Notes under the pieces: model-generated
What the model saw: only the letters and a program-made list of their open reading frames with translations
Told to the model about the DNA's origin: nothing
Database searches by the model: none
In this document: positions 50,000 to 61,576 of the stretch, piece by piece
Layout: the number at the start of each line of letters is the position of its first letter
Numbering within the stretch: position 1 is the first letter of the stretch
NCBI RefSeq assembly: GCF_003324165.1
Contig: NW_025407831.1
Coordinates: 682,001-746,000 of the forward strand
DNA: 64,000 nucleotides
Direction: 5' to 3'
From: Naegleria lovaniensis
Taxonomy: Eukaryota > Heterolobosea > Eutetramitea > Acrasida > Naegleriidae
Program-made: the position numbers and the translations under genes

Positions 50000-51152
50000 T
50001 AATTTTTGAACTTTTTGTAAATTATTGTTAAATTATTTATAATACAAATTTAACTGAGAGAATGTCAGGTTTGTCTTGAAGCCCTGTTTAAAACGCCAAT
50101 TGTTACAATTTTACATTATCACTCTCCAATCCGTACTCGCTCAATATTTTACAACAGCACTCTCCAATCCGATTCAAAACCAGAGGACTTCCGACCTTCC
50201 TCTTTCCACATGACCAATTAATTCGTAAACCATTCCAGTGCAGAGCGGATGCATTTAGCACACAAGCATCTTGGCATAAAAGTGCGCCTCAGGAATGGTA
50301 TTACGAAGCGTGTCGGATCCATTTTCTGTATTGATTGACTGGCATGTGTGAAAATTTTACATCTCTTTATAAACTCAACACATGCTTTCCAGTCAACTTG
50401 AAAAAGTACATTCTCAAAATTTTAGCGCTGACAGAGAGGACAATGCACAAGTGCTCGGTTTCCGCATCTCGAACAATTTCCAAATACAAAAAAAAACAAA
50501 AACCTCTCTCTTGCAATCACGGTGATAGTAGGAAGACTCGTTTTTAAGTTGTCATTCAAGTAGTCATCATCTAGTACCTTCTATTGACAAGAGTGTGTTT
50601 GGTTTGACTTTGTTTATTCGCTGATTTGCTGTCATCTGCCAATATTATATTTGAACAAGTTTTGTGTTTCTCTTGAATTTGTATCTAACAACAGAGTAGA
50701 CACAGTAAGTGTTTGTTGAAAATATACATTTTGTATTGGTTTCAATGATGATGTCTACATACAACCATCTGGACACATCATGACACTTCAATGAACTATT
50801 TTGAAATCCATCTCCAAACCTATACACGGATGATTGGATCATGATACATCCATATTGTATTGCAAATGAACTTTTCATCATCTTTGTGGTGTGAACAACA
50901 TTTCTCTCTTATCGGAATATTGTGAACATTGTGATAATACTCACACGTTTGATGGCATCACATGGTTGTTGGCTTACTTTGTGTGATGATGACAATTCTA
51001 TGGGTCGAATCATCTGTAACAAACTGTGTTCCACTTGCGAATTTCGGTCATTTGTGAATGTTTCGCTTTGACCATCATTCCTCTCTCAACTGTCACTTCT
51101 CAATAGCCATTTTTCAACTTGGTGTTTCCATAACTTTCACAAAATTCACACA
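50000..51152. other. Intergenic region, nothing recognised
   Basis: 1.15 kb between the RCC1-like gene's stop and the desaturase start. An ACTCTCCAATCCG motif occurs twice (about 50119 and 50159). No tRNA, repeat or convincing frame. Confidence 0.45.
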
Positions 51153-52722
51153 ATGGCTGTCACTTGCACTACTATCAAATCCTCACAACTTCGAGAGGAA
51201 AAACGAGATTGTGCCAAAATTGCTCCAGCAACTCCAAGTTCACACGACGTGGCCGTGACCAAATCTCCATTAAAAACTCCGTTCCGTGCCATTCATGACA
51301 ATGCAGATATTGTTGAAACCACACCAGAGAATCCATGGCGACCTTATCCATGGTGTTTGTGGCCTGATTGGTTTAGTGGAGTTTTAGGATTATCTATTAT
51401 GGCTCCATTGACTCCACCTGTCGTGGTGTTATTGACCTTATCGAATGTTTGGATGGCATTGATTAAGAATTCTTGGAGTTTGTTTTTATCTAGGGTTCCT
51501 TTGATTCGGTCAATTCCAGATTTGGTTTATGAGAAATTTGCAAAATTTGCTGCTAAGAAAATTATGAACAATGAGAAAAATTCAGAGTTCATTCCTTCAT
51601 TGTTGTGGTTGACAGTGTTGTGCCCAACAATTTTAGGAGTTGCCTTGTACAGATTGTAAGTCATGAAAATTTTTGAGTGTGTGTGAATTTTTTTGTTGAC
51701 ACCATGTCATTTCTCACCAACACTTCTCCTCATTTATGAATATGATGTGATGCACTCAACTTTTACACAGCTACCATTATGGATTCGAATTTTGGTTCTT
51801 CTTCCTCTACCATTTACTTCGTTTGGGTCCTCGTTTTCGATTCTTTACTCATTTACACGTCCTTTTGCATAAGGAAGGTCACGACCACGATGGATTTTTC
51901 AATAACAAAACTTTCCTCCACCACTTGAATCATTGGTATGTTCAATGGTTCTTGGGACCTTTTTACGGACAAGTTCCAAATTCCTACTGCATTGGTCACA
52001 ACAAGATTCATCACAAATTTGACAATGGTTTGGATGATGTTCACACCAATATTGACTTGGATCGAACTAAATCTTGGAGTTTTATCATGTATGCACCAAG
52101 ATTTGGTTCCTACTGGGTTGGAACTTCATGTTTCTTCCATTTTCTTATTCATGGAGAATACAAGTTTGCTTGGGGTATTTTGAAAGGAATGATTGTATAT
52201 TATGGATTATGGATGTTGAGTTATTATACCATGGGATTTACTTTTACATTTGCTTATTTGGTTTTACCTCAACTAGAAGCGATTGTGTTCTTTGCTGCTA
52301 TTTCTTACATGTGGCATTTGTGGATTGAGCCCAAAGATCCAACCAATCCATATATTAACTCGGTGACGATTGTGAACGGACATGATAATGTTTGGGGTGA
52401 AGATTATCATGCCATTCATCATCATGCAGTTTCTGTGCATTGGCGAGATGCAGACGCTCATTATGTTCAACATGAGCAAGAATATGCTGATAATCAAGCA
52501 ACCATGTTCACAGATTGTGAAGAAGGTGTCTTGCTCTATTGGATCTTTAGCCAGCAATGGGATGAGGTTGCTAAACATTTTGTGGATAAGACTGGCAAAA
52601 TGACTCTTGACGAAAAGAAGGAATTGGTCTTGAAGAGAGCCAGGTGTACTTTTGGAAAGAAGACTCAATATGGATGGAAGCACATGTTCCAATTCTTTTT
52701 GGGAAAGCTTAAATCTCAATAA
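51153..52722 (+). CDS. Membrane fatty-acid desaturase/hydroxylase family enzyme
   Basis: Exons 51153-51655 and 51771-52722 (115-nt intron) give 484 residues. Three His clusters of the FA_desaturase family are seen: HVLLHKEGHDHDG, HNKIHHKFDNGLDDVH and HAIHHHAVSVHW, which bind a di-iron centre. Hydrophobic stretches lie before the first (GVLGLSIMAPLTPPVVVLLT, LLWLTVLCPTILGVAL) and between the second and third cluster (LKGMIVYYGLWMLSYYTMG). It should act in the ER membrane on acyl chains or lipid precursors; regiochemistry is not readable. No cytochrome b5 HPGG motif was seen, so the electron donor is separate. Codon usage suggests good expression. Confidence 0.82.
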
Positions 52723-52833
52723 TGTGTCATCTGATCAACGACAATTTGTCCTCTAACCTTGAAGCTAATCAACCTCTTACAAGTAAATAATTCTTTAATT
52801 TATTAATTTTAACAAGTGAGTGAATTTTGTTCC

Positions 52834-54187
52834 TTAAAGACCTGTACGATAGAGTTGGATTTCTCGTTGCTTGAAAAATCTTCGTCCCTTGGTGTCACAC
52901 AACGCCAAGTGAATGAAATATTTCACGCTGAATTTCTTATTGACAGATTCTTCAGTGTTTGTCAATTTCCATGGCTCAATTGCCCTCAAATAAAGTCTTA
53001 CTGGAACCTTCTCATCTTTGGCAGGTGTTCCATCAATAATTTCAAATTTGTGTAAAACTTCTTGTTCGGAATGGCCTTCATCAGCTGCTGAATTTGATTT
53101 AAATGAAGAAGAAGGAGTAGAAACTTGTAAACTTGGTGTGCCCAAAAGAGTTTCTTTTCTAATAATGCTCACTTCTGCCTTATCAATTTTCACATTCACA
53201 AGGAAAAATTGCAAATCTCCCAAAATACATCCATTCTTAATGTCATGTTGAACATTATTATATTTGATGGAAAGTAAAACAATTCCTTCCAGACCAACTT
53301 CCATTCCAATACCTGGATCTTCCTCGGATGGTTTTGGTACAATCTTTTGGACCCAAAATTCTTGTTCCTTCACAATTGTATTGATCACTTTTACAGAACG
53401 ATTTACAGTCACTCTCAAATAATATCTGACATCTACGTTAATACCACGATAACTGTTCCATTCTTTGTCTACTGATTTAAAGCTAAATTCATATTCAGCA
53501 TCTCTTGAAAGAGGACAATTTGGAGCAGTTGGTGGTGCCAACTCCTTTGAGATGGACAAGAAGGTTGAAACGTTGCGACCGTCCAAGTAGGTGACTGTGT
53601 ACAAATATATTGCGACAAAATGAGTGAATGGTTGTTTGTTGTTGACAAATGTTGAGTTGTTGATGTTTGAGAATAATGTAATTTCAATTGAAATTGGTCA
53701 TGGGTTGAATATTTCGTGTGTGATGATGTCAATTTTAAAATTATCATTAATAATTATAATCATAATGAATAATAAAATTTGTTTGGTAACAAGTATGATC
53801 ATCATCAGTTTAAAGATTATATGATTCGATTCGTTTGAAATTCGTGATGAAATGTTACGGAAATGAGCCACACCAATATTATTCATCTCACTCTTCCGAT
53901 GAGCGTTCTCATTATCACAACAACGTACCAATTTCTCCAAGCAATTCAACAGTAATACCAAGGTGATCAAAAGGTTTCTCTACACTCAGCTTTACCTTTC
54001 CTTGAATGGGATCGGCTTGATCAAAAACAAGCAACCGTTGTTCAATTCCTTCATTTCCAAATCTATCTTTTGGATTGTTCACTAGAATGGTGGCAGTCTG
54101 ACCCTTTCCGGTAACTTTCCCCGATGGCTCCAATTCAATATCGACGGTACAAGGAGGCTTGACGATGGAACCAAAGAGTTTCTTCAT
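52834..54187 (-). CDS. Retromer subunit VPS26-like
   Basis: Exons 53929-54187 and 52834-53594, with a 334-nt intron (GTACGT donor, TACACAG acceptor), give 339 residues. The match to VPS26 arrestin-like folds runs through the protein: GKVKLSVEKPFDHLGITVEL, YRGINVDVRYYLRVTVNR, GMEVGLEGIVLLSIKYN, KIDKAEVSIIRKET and NKKFSVKYFIHLALCD, ending FFKQREIQLYRTGL. VPS26 works with VPS35 and VPS29 on endosomes to sort cargo. An extra Ser-rich loop (about 230-250) precedes the second-domain core. Paralogue VPS26C/DSCR3 is an alternative, but the C-terminus fits VPS26 better. Confidence 0.8.
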
Positions 54188-54294
54188 TTTTCTTTGTGAT
54201 GATGAAAATTATTAAAGATTTTTTCAACAAACTTTTAACGTTGTTGAAAGCATTCCGACAACCCAGAAGAATACACTTTTAAAATGTACAATAG

Positions 54295-55276
54295 GCTTGT
54301 CCTGTAAACGTTCAAACTTGGTTAAACTTTAAACAATAAACATGTTTAAACAAAAATAAACAACATAAACATGTTCAAACTAGTTCAAACGTTTAATCTC
54401 GTTCAAACGTTTAAACGTTCAAACGAAAATTAATTTCTAAAGAATTGAAATTTCTTCCTATTTGTCACCTTTTTCATTTTGCGTTTTGTAGGGAAAGAAA
54501 ATTAGTTAACTTTCATTCGGGATATCGAAGATTTTTGGGTCCAAATCATCGAAATTATAAACCATCCTGTTTGGTATCCATTTCATAATCGTGTAACAAG
54601 GTCTCTGGTATAATGAGGGGCAGAAAAAACTTCCCATCCAAACACACAACTAATTTCTCGGACCAAGGTAAATAGTAACCAAATTCGTATTTCAACATTC
54701 CTAACAGCAGTCAAATAATCTTTGACATCACTGACCTGAGTTTCAATGTCAACAATTAATCGCATTCTTGAAAATTATTGATATGAATAGTTCTTAGACT
54801 TTAGGGGTTTAGTGAGGTAATGAAAGGCTGTGAATGAAACAATTGAGAGTGGTATTGATGAACACAAAAACTCAGAGCAAAATGATGTTCAGTGATGAAT
54901 AACAGAATAAGAGCGAGAGAGAGAAGAATTTTTCTTTATCACCCGTTCGTTGTTATTGGTTTTGATTATCAGGATGGCATTTATCACGAATCGGAATAAT
55001 CATGGCTAAAGGGAAAGAATATCACATCATTGAGCAACGTGTCATAATTACTACGCCACCATAAGTGTTAGTGGCAATGTTGTTGTGTGTTTTTCATTTT
55101 TTTAAATTAAATTTATTTGTGATTCTCGTGTTTTCTGTTCACAAATGTTTAAACAGTTCAAACATGAACAAACATAATAAACTTTATAAACAAGTTCAAA
55201 CAATTTAAAACTTGTTCAAACTTGTTTAAACATGAACAAAATAAACAATGCAAGTTTAAACGTTCACAGGACAAGC
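54295..55276. mobile_element. MITE-like non-autonomous DNA element with terminal inverted repeats
   Basis: Ends are inverted: 54295-54320 (GCTTGTCCTGTAAACGTTCA...) and the reverse complement of 55251-55276 (GCTTGTCCTGTGAACGTTTA...), with about 24 of 26 positions equal. Subterminal zones (54300-54425 and 55140-55262) are packed with GTTTAAAC, GTTCAAAC and GTTTGAAC. No transposase frame is present. The interior holds a reversed copy of the repeat at 36255-36470 and a 60-codon frame (54583-54765, minus) of no known family. No clear target-site duplication was seen. Size is 982 bp. Confidence 0.7.
54815..55035 (-). repeat. Dispersed repeat, copy 2 (inside the MITE-like element)
   Basis: Reverse-complement copy of 36255-36470, with an 8-bp CT-rich expansion around 54915-54925 and scattered substitutions. 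Relative to the minus strand it lies just before the 60-codon frame at 54765. Confidence 0.85.
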
Positions 55277-55456
55277 TTTTGGGTTTGGGTTGGGTTTCAT
55301 TGAACTGAACAGAAGTTTTTCCTTAATTCTATAAATCGAGTTGCCTCGTGAATATTTTTTCACAGGACAAGCTTTTGGGTTTGGGTTGGGTTCCATTGAA
55401 CTGAACAGAAGTTTTTCCTTAATTCTATAAATCGAGTTGCCTCGTGAATATTTTTT
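55265..55456. repeat. 96-bp direct tandem duplication
   Basis: Units 55265-55360 and 55361-55456 are nearly identical, differing at about one position (GGGTTTCATTG versus GGGTTCCATTG). The unit begins with the last 12 bp of the adjacent element (CACAGGACAAGC) and continues into flanking DNA, so it formed after or together with the insertion. Confidence 0.9.
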
Positions 55457-55711
55457 GGTAACACAAACACAGGGAAGCCACTCATGTCCATGCAGCAACG
55501 ATTCCAAACTGAGCAAAACTGTAAACTGAATTGAGGGTTCATAAGATTCTACCTCCTGATCATTACATTCTTTTATCGTAACTTGCTTTTATTCAACGTT
55601 GTTCAATGTTCTTCTTTGTCCATCAAGTGTCAACAATAAAAACTCTTCGCAAATCAAAAAAAATTCTTGCTTTCATTCCATCATCAAATTTTCATCAATA
55701 ACAACAATAAA

Positions 55712-56959
55712 ATGGATAAAGCAAACAAGATGGTCGTTGTAGGTGATGGAGCCGTCGGTAAGACCTGTCTCCTTGTCAGCTTTGTTGAAGATAAATTCCC
55801 AGAAGATTATGGTAAGTACTTGATGATGTCAATATACGTGGTGGCATTGAATTTTCGAAACGATGAATGACTGATCGGGGTGAATGGTATTTGTGATATC
55901 CCAACGAATTGTTGACCTCATGGTGATATTGTATGGATGGAAATATGTATACAACCTGATCACGACACGAACCTCTACTGATGAAAACTATCTTGTTATG
56001 ATGATAATAATGACGATATGTATTTTGACATTTGAACTTGATGCCTTCGTTCGGATCCATAACAACAACAGTACCAACGGTATTTGATAATTACAGCACA
56101 AATATGGTCGTTGATAAAGAAGTACAAACGATTGATTTGTGGGATACTGCTGGACAAGAAGAGTAAGTTGTTACAACTATTGATGGTGGATGACCAGTGA
56201 ATGTTGATGTATCCTTGAATCATCACGTTTCATTTTGTGAATGTGTGTTTGGAATAACCATTTGGGTTTCTTTTGACATTTGCCACGACTATGTTTCATT
56301 TCTTTAATTGGCTGAATTGAAAACAATCATTAATATATGTGGATTATCGTACCTCAACTTTCAAACTGTACTTGATTGTGGATTCAATTGCATGACACTT
56401 TCTTATGTGGTTTTAAATGTATCCTACCTTCGAACATACTTGAAATCTTGTCATCATCATACAATATTTTGAACATAATCATCATGATAACAACATGTTA
56501 TGAACTCAACTTGCGCCCTCAATGAATTCACACAGTTATGACCGTTTAAGGCCACTCTCATATCCTGATACCAATATTTTCCTCATTTGTTTTTCAACAG
56601 TTCATCGTAGCTCCTTTGACAATATTCAAATAAGGTGGCTCCCTGAAATTACACACTACGCACCAGGTGTTCCCATGCTATTGGTTGGTACAAAGGTTGA
56701 CTTGCGTGAAGATCCTCGTCACTTGACAGAAAATAAGAACAATACACGAGCAGGACCACCCATAACAAAGGAAGAAGCAGAAAAGAAACGAAAGGAATGG
56801 AAAATGCATCGTTATGTGGAATGTAGTGCCAAGACGCAACATGGAGTGAAGGAAGTATTCGAAACTGCTGTGAGAATTTCAAGAAATCCTGACAAGTTCA
56901 AAGATTGGGAGGAAGATACGACCTCGCTAGAAAAGAAAAAGAAGTGTCTCTTAATGTAA
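55712..56959 (+). CDS. Rac/Rho-family small GTPase
   Basis: Exons 55712-55811, 56072-56162 and 56536-56959 give 204 residues. Motifs are intact: P-loop GDGAVGKTC, switch [32 protein letters not shown], the Rho insert region ([17 protein letters not shown]) and ECSAK. The C-terminus KKKKCLLM is a polybasic CAAX box, so prenylation and plasma-membrane targeting are expected. Rac proteins control actin, phagocytosis and motility. The introns (260 and 373 nt) are longer than most here. It is a functional contrast to the degenerate Ras-like gene at 9738. Confidence 0.93.
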
Positions 56960-57606
56960 CATGTTGAGTGTATCAGAACAAAGTTATATCAAGATGGGCT
57001 AGCGCGTGGAGAATAGCCTTCGCCAATGTATTTTATTTATTACAAAGCTCGAGTAGTAGATCATGTGCGTAATTTGTGTGAATTTCAACTTCAACCTCGT
57101 TGTTTGTAAAAATGTACAAAAATTAAAATTCGAAATTGTCTTCTAGATTATTGTGCAACTTTCTGATGGTTTGTACAATGGCATTTCTAAATTGTGAATT
57201 CAATTCAAGTGCAGCGTTGCACTCCAATTAATTGCATTTCAAGTTCGGGTCACTTTGCTCAACCCACGTTCAAATTGAATTTTGATACATTTGGAAAATT
57301 GTGCATTATAAATATTTCCCGCCTATGTATTTTTAGAAAAAAACACTTCAAAAAAAAATTCCAACAGCTACTTGCAGCACATCTTCACGCCTATGTGGTT
57401 TTAGTTGAAGATAATCCCGATACCAGCCCATACAAGATCTTTTGAGATACAAATAGATTTTATCGTTGAAAAACCTTTCAATACATCATCAAATAGTACC
57501 ACAGCTTTGATCAAGGAATTTTCAAATAGTAATTTAATAATAACTGTTCCAACGACCGTTCGATTCTAACTTTGGCTATCTCTCTAATCAATCCCAATCA
57601 TTTTCC
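56960..57606. other. Intergenic region, nothing recognised
   Basis: 647 bp between the Rac gene and the low-complexity gene at 57607. A short frame at 57194-57445 lacks support. Confidence 0.45.
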
Positions 57607-58602
57607 ATGCTACTTCATTCATCATCCACACCTACAACAGTTATTAATAATTCAACCAATTCCAACCTGTACCATCAACACCATCCTACCTCTCACTTTG
57701 TCATGATGAACAATAGTCCTTCTCATCACAACCATGAAGCACCATCCTCTCATTGCTCCTCCTCGTTTCCTTCCTTAAACAACAACGAGATTGCCTCAAT
57801 GATGATGTACGATGGAACCTCTCATCATTTACAAGAAAACTCCTCCTCCATGAATCATCCTGTTCCAGATAATCAATCAACCTCTAGTAATCATAGTCAT
57901 ACTGAGGCTTCTTCTCCACCTCCTTCTCATCCATGCTTTTTATCTTCCCGTGAACAAGATTGGAATACCACTGTGCAACACGTAACAACCATACAACCAA
58001 CTCAACCAAGAATGTTTGTTTCCTCAGAATTGATAGAACCCAACACTCCATGCGAAACACCTTGTACCATTTGGCTTTCTTCATTTTCTTCCCTTTCCCA
58101 ACTCTCCCTCAATTCCACCCAAAATCATGCCAGCCCAGCTCAAGAAGCATTTGAGGCTGAATTTAACCGTAAATGTAATCCTTACAAGAGTGTCAATAAT
58201 TTGAGTAGAAATTTGACTCCATGTTCAGCTGCTGCTGGTTCTTCTTCCTCTCAACAACAGGTTCAACCACCACCTCATCCAACTGTTGTGGTTGGTACAT
58301 CTGCAAGCATGAAACCGGCTTCTCCCTCTCTCTCTCTGGATCCATCCACAGCTCGAATTGTTGCCAATGTTCTAAGCAGTGCCCTCTCTAAACGATCTGA
58401 ATTGCAACAAAAGAAGATTATGAAACAGCACCACTCCAAGAGAGCAGGGGAACATTTGAGCAAATTGGTAATTCCCTCATGTGCTGCACATCATAATAAC
58501 GTCACTATCAACACACCCAATAATAGAGAATCCATGCCAGCAACCACGACCGTACCCGGCGTTGCCACTCTTCTGATCAAGTCTACTAAAAAGAGAAAAT
58601 GA
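57607..58602 (+). CDS. Low-complexity Ser/His/Asn-rich protein with basic C-terminus
   Basis: 331 residues. The first 130 residues are rich in Ser, His, Asn and Met. A denser segment at about 175-200 (SPAQEAFEAEFNRKCNPYKS) and a helix near 245-280 (ARIVANVLSSALSKRSELQQ) are the only ordered-looking parts. The end (LLIKSTKKRK) and KKIMKQHHSKRAG are basic, compatible with nuclear location. No family recognised. Open frame with ATG start, convergent with the RGS receptor gene by 110 bp. Confidence 0.55.
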   Translation: MLLHSSSTPTTVINNSTNSNLYHQHHPTSHFVMMNNSPSHHNHEAPSSHCSSSFPSLNNNEIASMMMYDGTSHHLQENSSSMNHPVPDNQSTSSNHSHTEASSPPPSHPCFLSSREQDWNTTVQHVTTIQPTQPRMFVSSELIEPNTPCETPCTIWLSSFSSLSQLSLNSTQNHASPAQEAFEAEFNRKCNPYKSVNNLSRNLTPCSAAAGSSSSQQQVQPPPHPTVVVGTSASMKPASPSLSLDPSTARIVANVLSSALSKRSELQQKKIMKQHHSKRAGEHLSKLVIPSCAAHHNNVTINTPNNRESMPATTTVPGVATLLIKSTKKRK

Positions 58603-58712
58603 ATAATTCTCTATAAACTAATCTCGATTTGCTTTTTCATGCAAAATTTAATGTACAAAATTTATGGGTGAAAGCTTTCAAAATTGTAGTGAGAGGCATC
58701 TTGTTTGCAATA

Positions 58713-61208
58713 TTAGTTGCCATCTAACATGGACTTGGCAGTCTCCCATTTTCTGTATTCATTGGTTCTTACCAATCTCATGTAGGTATCTCGAATATTG
58801 ATCATGAGAGGAATCATCATGATTTGTTTCAAGGAACTATATCTAACATCCTCATTCTTCTTACATTGTGACAAAATGACATCAAAATCTTTCTTGGTTT
58901 CATTCGAAAAGTTAATCTCATTCTTACAAAATGGTTTCATAAAGTTATTGTAAAGGAAATCTAAATCTGACACACTCAATCGTGGATTATTATCTGACGA
59001 CTTCTTTTCCATTTCTTTCAACTTTTCATAACAATAAATATTTTCCAAACTCATTTCTTTTTCAGCAAATTCTTTCAACAGTAACATGAAGGAAACGTCG
59101 TCCAACTTTTGTTCCCAATGCTCTCCAGTACCATTGGGAGCTCTGAAAAATAAAATTTTGAGAATTTCAAAAACGATCGCCACTCCACCATAGTACATGA
59201 ATCCCAATGCATAAGTCAAAAAAGAAACAATTCCATTGTATGTTGGAATCATACTTGCCGAAGTGAACAAGCTCACTGCAACCAAAATGGCTCCTGTTGT
59301 CAAAAATATGGCATCAAATCGAATGAAGAAAGGATCATCAAAGAATAGAAAATACAACATTCCTTTGGACTTGATTGTTGGAATTCCAAACATGACATTG
59401 ACCACCACTGCAAATAAGGAAGCTGCGGCAAAAATGATTGAAATTAAACTGACCACCAAGGATGAAACGTATTGCGAGTTGTATCCAAAGAACTCTTCTC
59501 TATAGGTTGCAAGAGGTGCCAACGCAACAACGCAAGACAAGATAAATCCTAAAACAAGGGCAGTGGTGATAGTAAAGGTTTTGCTCACAATAAACTTGAC
59601 AATCTTGATTTGAGTTTCAGTTTTGCACTTCCTCAGAATTGTATAGAGATTTCTTAAAATGGTGAAACGAGTCATGACTGTGTAATAAATGACAATATTG
59701 TACATGGAAGCAAAATAAATAATGATATTGTGAAGCATATAGCAAGGTTTTGAAACTTCAAACAATTGATCCAAAACTATTAGATACGTAAATAATGGGC
59801 ATACCCAAGGAATGATTAATCTTCTCCTTATACTTGGCTTATTTCTAAATATGATTAAGAGAGGCCAATAGGTAAGTAGTGAAAGTCCTAAAAATACTGC
59901 TGAAGAAATCGCAATGGAATCTGAGAGGGGTGATGGTGTTGGACTGTTTCTATCTTCCCACATACACTGTGAAGTGGAACATGAATAACACGATGCAGGA
60001 AAAACCATTGAGCTCAATTGAGGACTCAACTTGTCTTGTGTTTGAATTCCTAATGAATCAAAGACATTTGAGGAAATATTTGCTTTCAATAATTGTAGAG
60101 CCATGTCATAATATGTATGATTGACTCGCATGGAATTTTTGAAATAATAGGAAAAACCATTCACATCTTGTTGAGTTAAATTGACAAGTCCATAACCAGC
60201 TCGTATCACTGCATAATCATGGGCAATAAAATATGAATTACATAATGATTGCGGTATAAATAGAAGTGTCACAAATTGTTTCATGACTGTATAGAGAGCT
60301 TGACTTGCTACAAGTTCCATCGTTGTTGAATCTGCACCATTTGGATTCATCATTAAAACTTCATAAGGACCAATATTCACAATATTCATATCATTGGATA
60401 CGTTGGAGAACGATTTGAAACGTTTTTCTGCCAAATAACAATCTCTATTTTGTCGAAACATGATGGTAAAATAAGAATCTGTTGAAACTACAGCATCAAA
60501 ATATTCAAACACATTTCCCATCCAACAATCAGCTTCAGGACGATCCATTCTCTCTATTCTGTAATCATGAATACTCGAATTTAAACCCAATAATTTCTCC
60601 ACGTATAAACTATCCAATCCAATTATGGTGTGAACACCAACAACTACATGTCGTTGCTTGGCAGCTTGTTGTAAATCCGTAATGGACGTGAAACCTCCAT
60701 TGACTTTACTTTTTAAGCTGGTCATGACCAATGAGGTGGTTGTTCCGAGAGCAATCATGGATGAAGTGTTTGTTGAGGTCAAATTCATGGTCACTGAGAG
60801 GATGGAAGGAATGTTTGTGGATTGTTCTAGTGATTGAGAGGAGAAAAGAGTGGGTGTTATGACATGCAGAGATGATGGTAAGTTCCACGACTTGGTTTTT
60901 TGATGGAGATTTTTGGATATTTCGATTTGATGATTTGGCGTGATGGATACCTTGCGAATGGCATTTGACAGGATTTGAAAAGAGCTCTTTGTTGGTGTTC
61001 TTGAAGATGAAATATTGGGTATTGGCATCGCCTGAACTTGTACAGAAGGTCGCAACAATGTGGTATGGAATATAGATGAAATATTATTGACACCTTTTGA
61101 TGAAATCGTATCATCATACACAAAGAAATTGACATGAAGTATAGTCCATACCAACAAGAACATGAAGAATACTTCTCTAACCAACCTAAGCAAGCTTATT
61201 CTTTTCAT
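58713..61208 (-). CDS. Seven-helix receptor with C-terminal RGS domain
   Basis: 831 residues from the ATG at 61206-61208; the open frame above has no ATG. A signal anchor (LVREVFFMFLLVWTILHVNF) leads to an ectodomain of about 430 residues. Part of it (about 200-330, VVVGVHTIIGLDSLYVEK, DAVVSTDSYFTIMF) is reminiscent of periplasmic-binding-protein folds. Seven helices lie between about 450 and 700, e.g. ISSAVFLGLSLLTYWPLLII, TALVLGFILSCVVALAPLA, SLVVSLISIIFAAASLFAVV. An RGS-like domain closes the protein (about 705-820, VSFMLLLKEFAEKEMSLENI, MIPLMINIRDTYMRL). This layout recalls plant RGS1, where the receptor itself speeds G-alpha GTP hydrolysis. Ligand unknown. Confidence 0.8.
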   Translation of the reverse strand: MKRISLLRLVREVFFMFLLVWTILHVNFFVYDDTISSKGVNNISSIFHTTLLRPSVQVQAMPIPNISSSRTPTKSSFQILSNAIRKVSITPNHQIEISKNLHQKTKSWNLPSSLHVITPTLFSSQSLEQSTNIPSILSVTMNLTSTNTSSMIALGTTTSLVMTSLKSKVNGGFTSITDLQQAAKQRHVVVGVHTIIGLDSLYVEKLLGLNSSIHDYRIERMDRPEADCWMGNVFEYFDAVVSTDSYFTIMFRQNRDCYLAEKRFKSFSNVSNDMNIVNIGPYEVLMMNPNGADSTTMELVASQALYTVMKQFVTLLFIPQSLCNSYFIAHDYAVIRAGYGLVNLTQQDVNGFSYYFKNSMRVNHTYYDMALQLLKANISSNVFDSLGIQTQDKLSPQLSSMVFPASCYSCSTSQCMWEDRNSPTPSPLSDSIAISSAVFLGLSLLTYWPLLIIFRNKPSIRRRLIIPWVCPLFTYLIVLDQLFEVSKPCYMLHNIIIYFASMYNIVIYYTVMTRFTILRNLYTILRKCKTETQIKIVKFIVSKTFTITTALVLGFILSCVVALAPLATYREEFFGYNSQYVSSLVVSLISIIFAAASLFAVVVNVMFGIPTIKSKGMLYFLFFDDPFFIRFDAIFLTTGAILVAVSLFTSASMIPTYNGIVSFLTYALGFMYYGGVAIVFEILKILFFRAPNGTGEHWEQKLDDVSFMLLLKEFAEKEMSLENIYCYEKLKEMEKKSSDNNPRLSVSDLDFLYNNFMKPFCKNEINFSNETKKDFDVILSQCKKNEDVRYSSLKQIMMIPLMINIRDTYMRLVRTNEYRKWETAKSMLDGN

Positions 61209-61576
61209 TCTTGATGATGGTGATTTTTGAAAATGTCGAAGGGATGAACAACAAGTTGCTATGATGTGTGGTGCGTAAAATCTCTTCAACCACGTAAGTA
61301 TAGTGTTGTTTGTCTTTTTTGTTGAATAGTTGTCCAATTAGCAATGAATCACGTTGAACAGAAAGAGGAAGAGCGACAGTCGTGCTTGCGAAATGTTCAC
61401 GAAAGAGATGGTTCAAATTTTAAAAGATGTTGTATACACTAATATGCTGATGGCGTTTTCAAAGTGTTGGTTGTTTTTGTTTGTGATATTGTAATTGATT
61501 GTGTTTGACACTGTCGGTTTGCGTGATTATTGACATCTTACACATAAATTATTTAAAAATTCAAAAATGGAATGTG
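61209..61576. other. Intergenic region
   Basis: 368 bp upstream of the RGS receptor gene; nothing recognised. Confidence 0.4.

Noticed and set aside
54583-54765. Faint resemblance of the reversed strand (TTTGGATGGGA) to the 3' half of 5S rRNA, suggesting a 5S-derived SINE
   Set aside because: Only about 11 bases agree, and the A box and terminal stem are missing.
55256-55516. 86-codon minus-strand frame with a 32-residue repeat
   Set aside because: The repeat follows from the 96-bp DNA duplication, and the frame has no upstream ATG and no family match.
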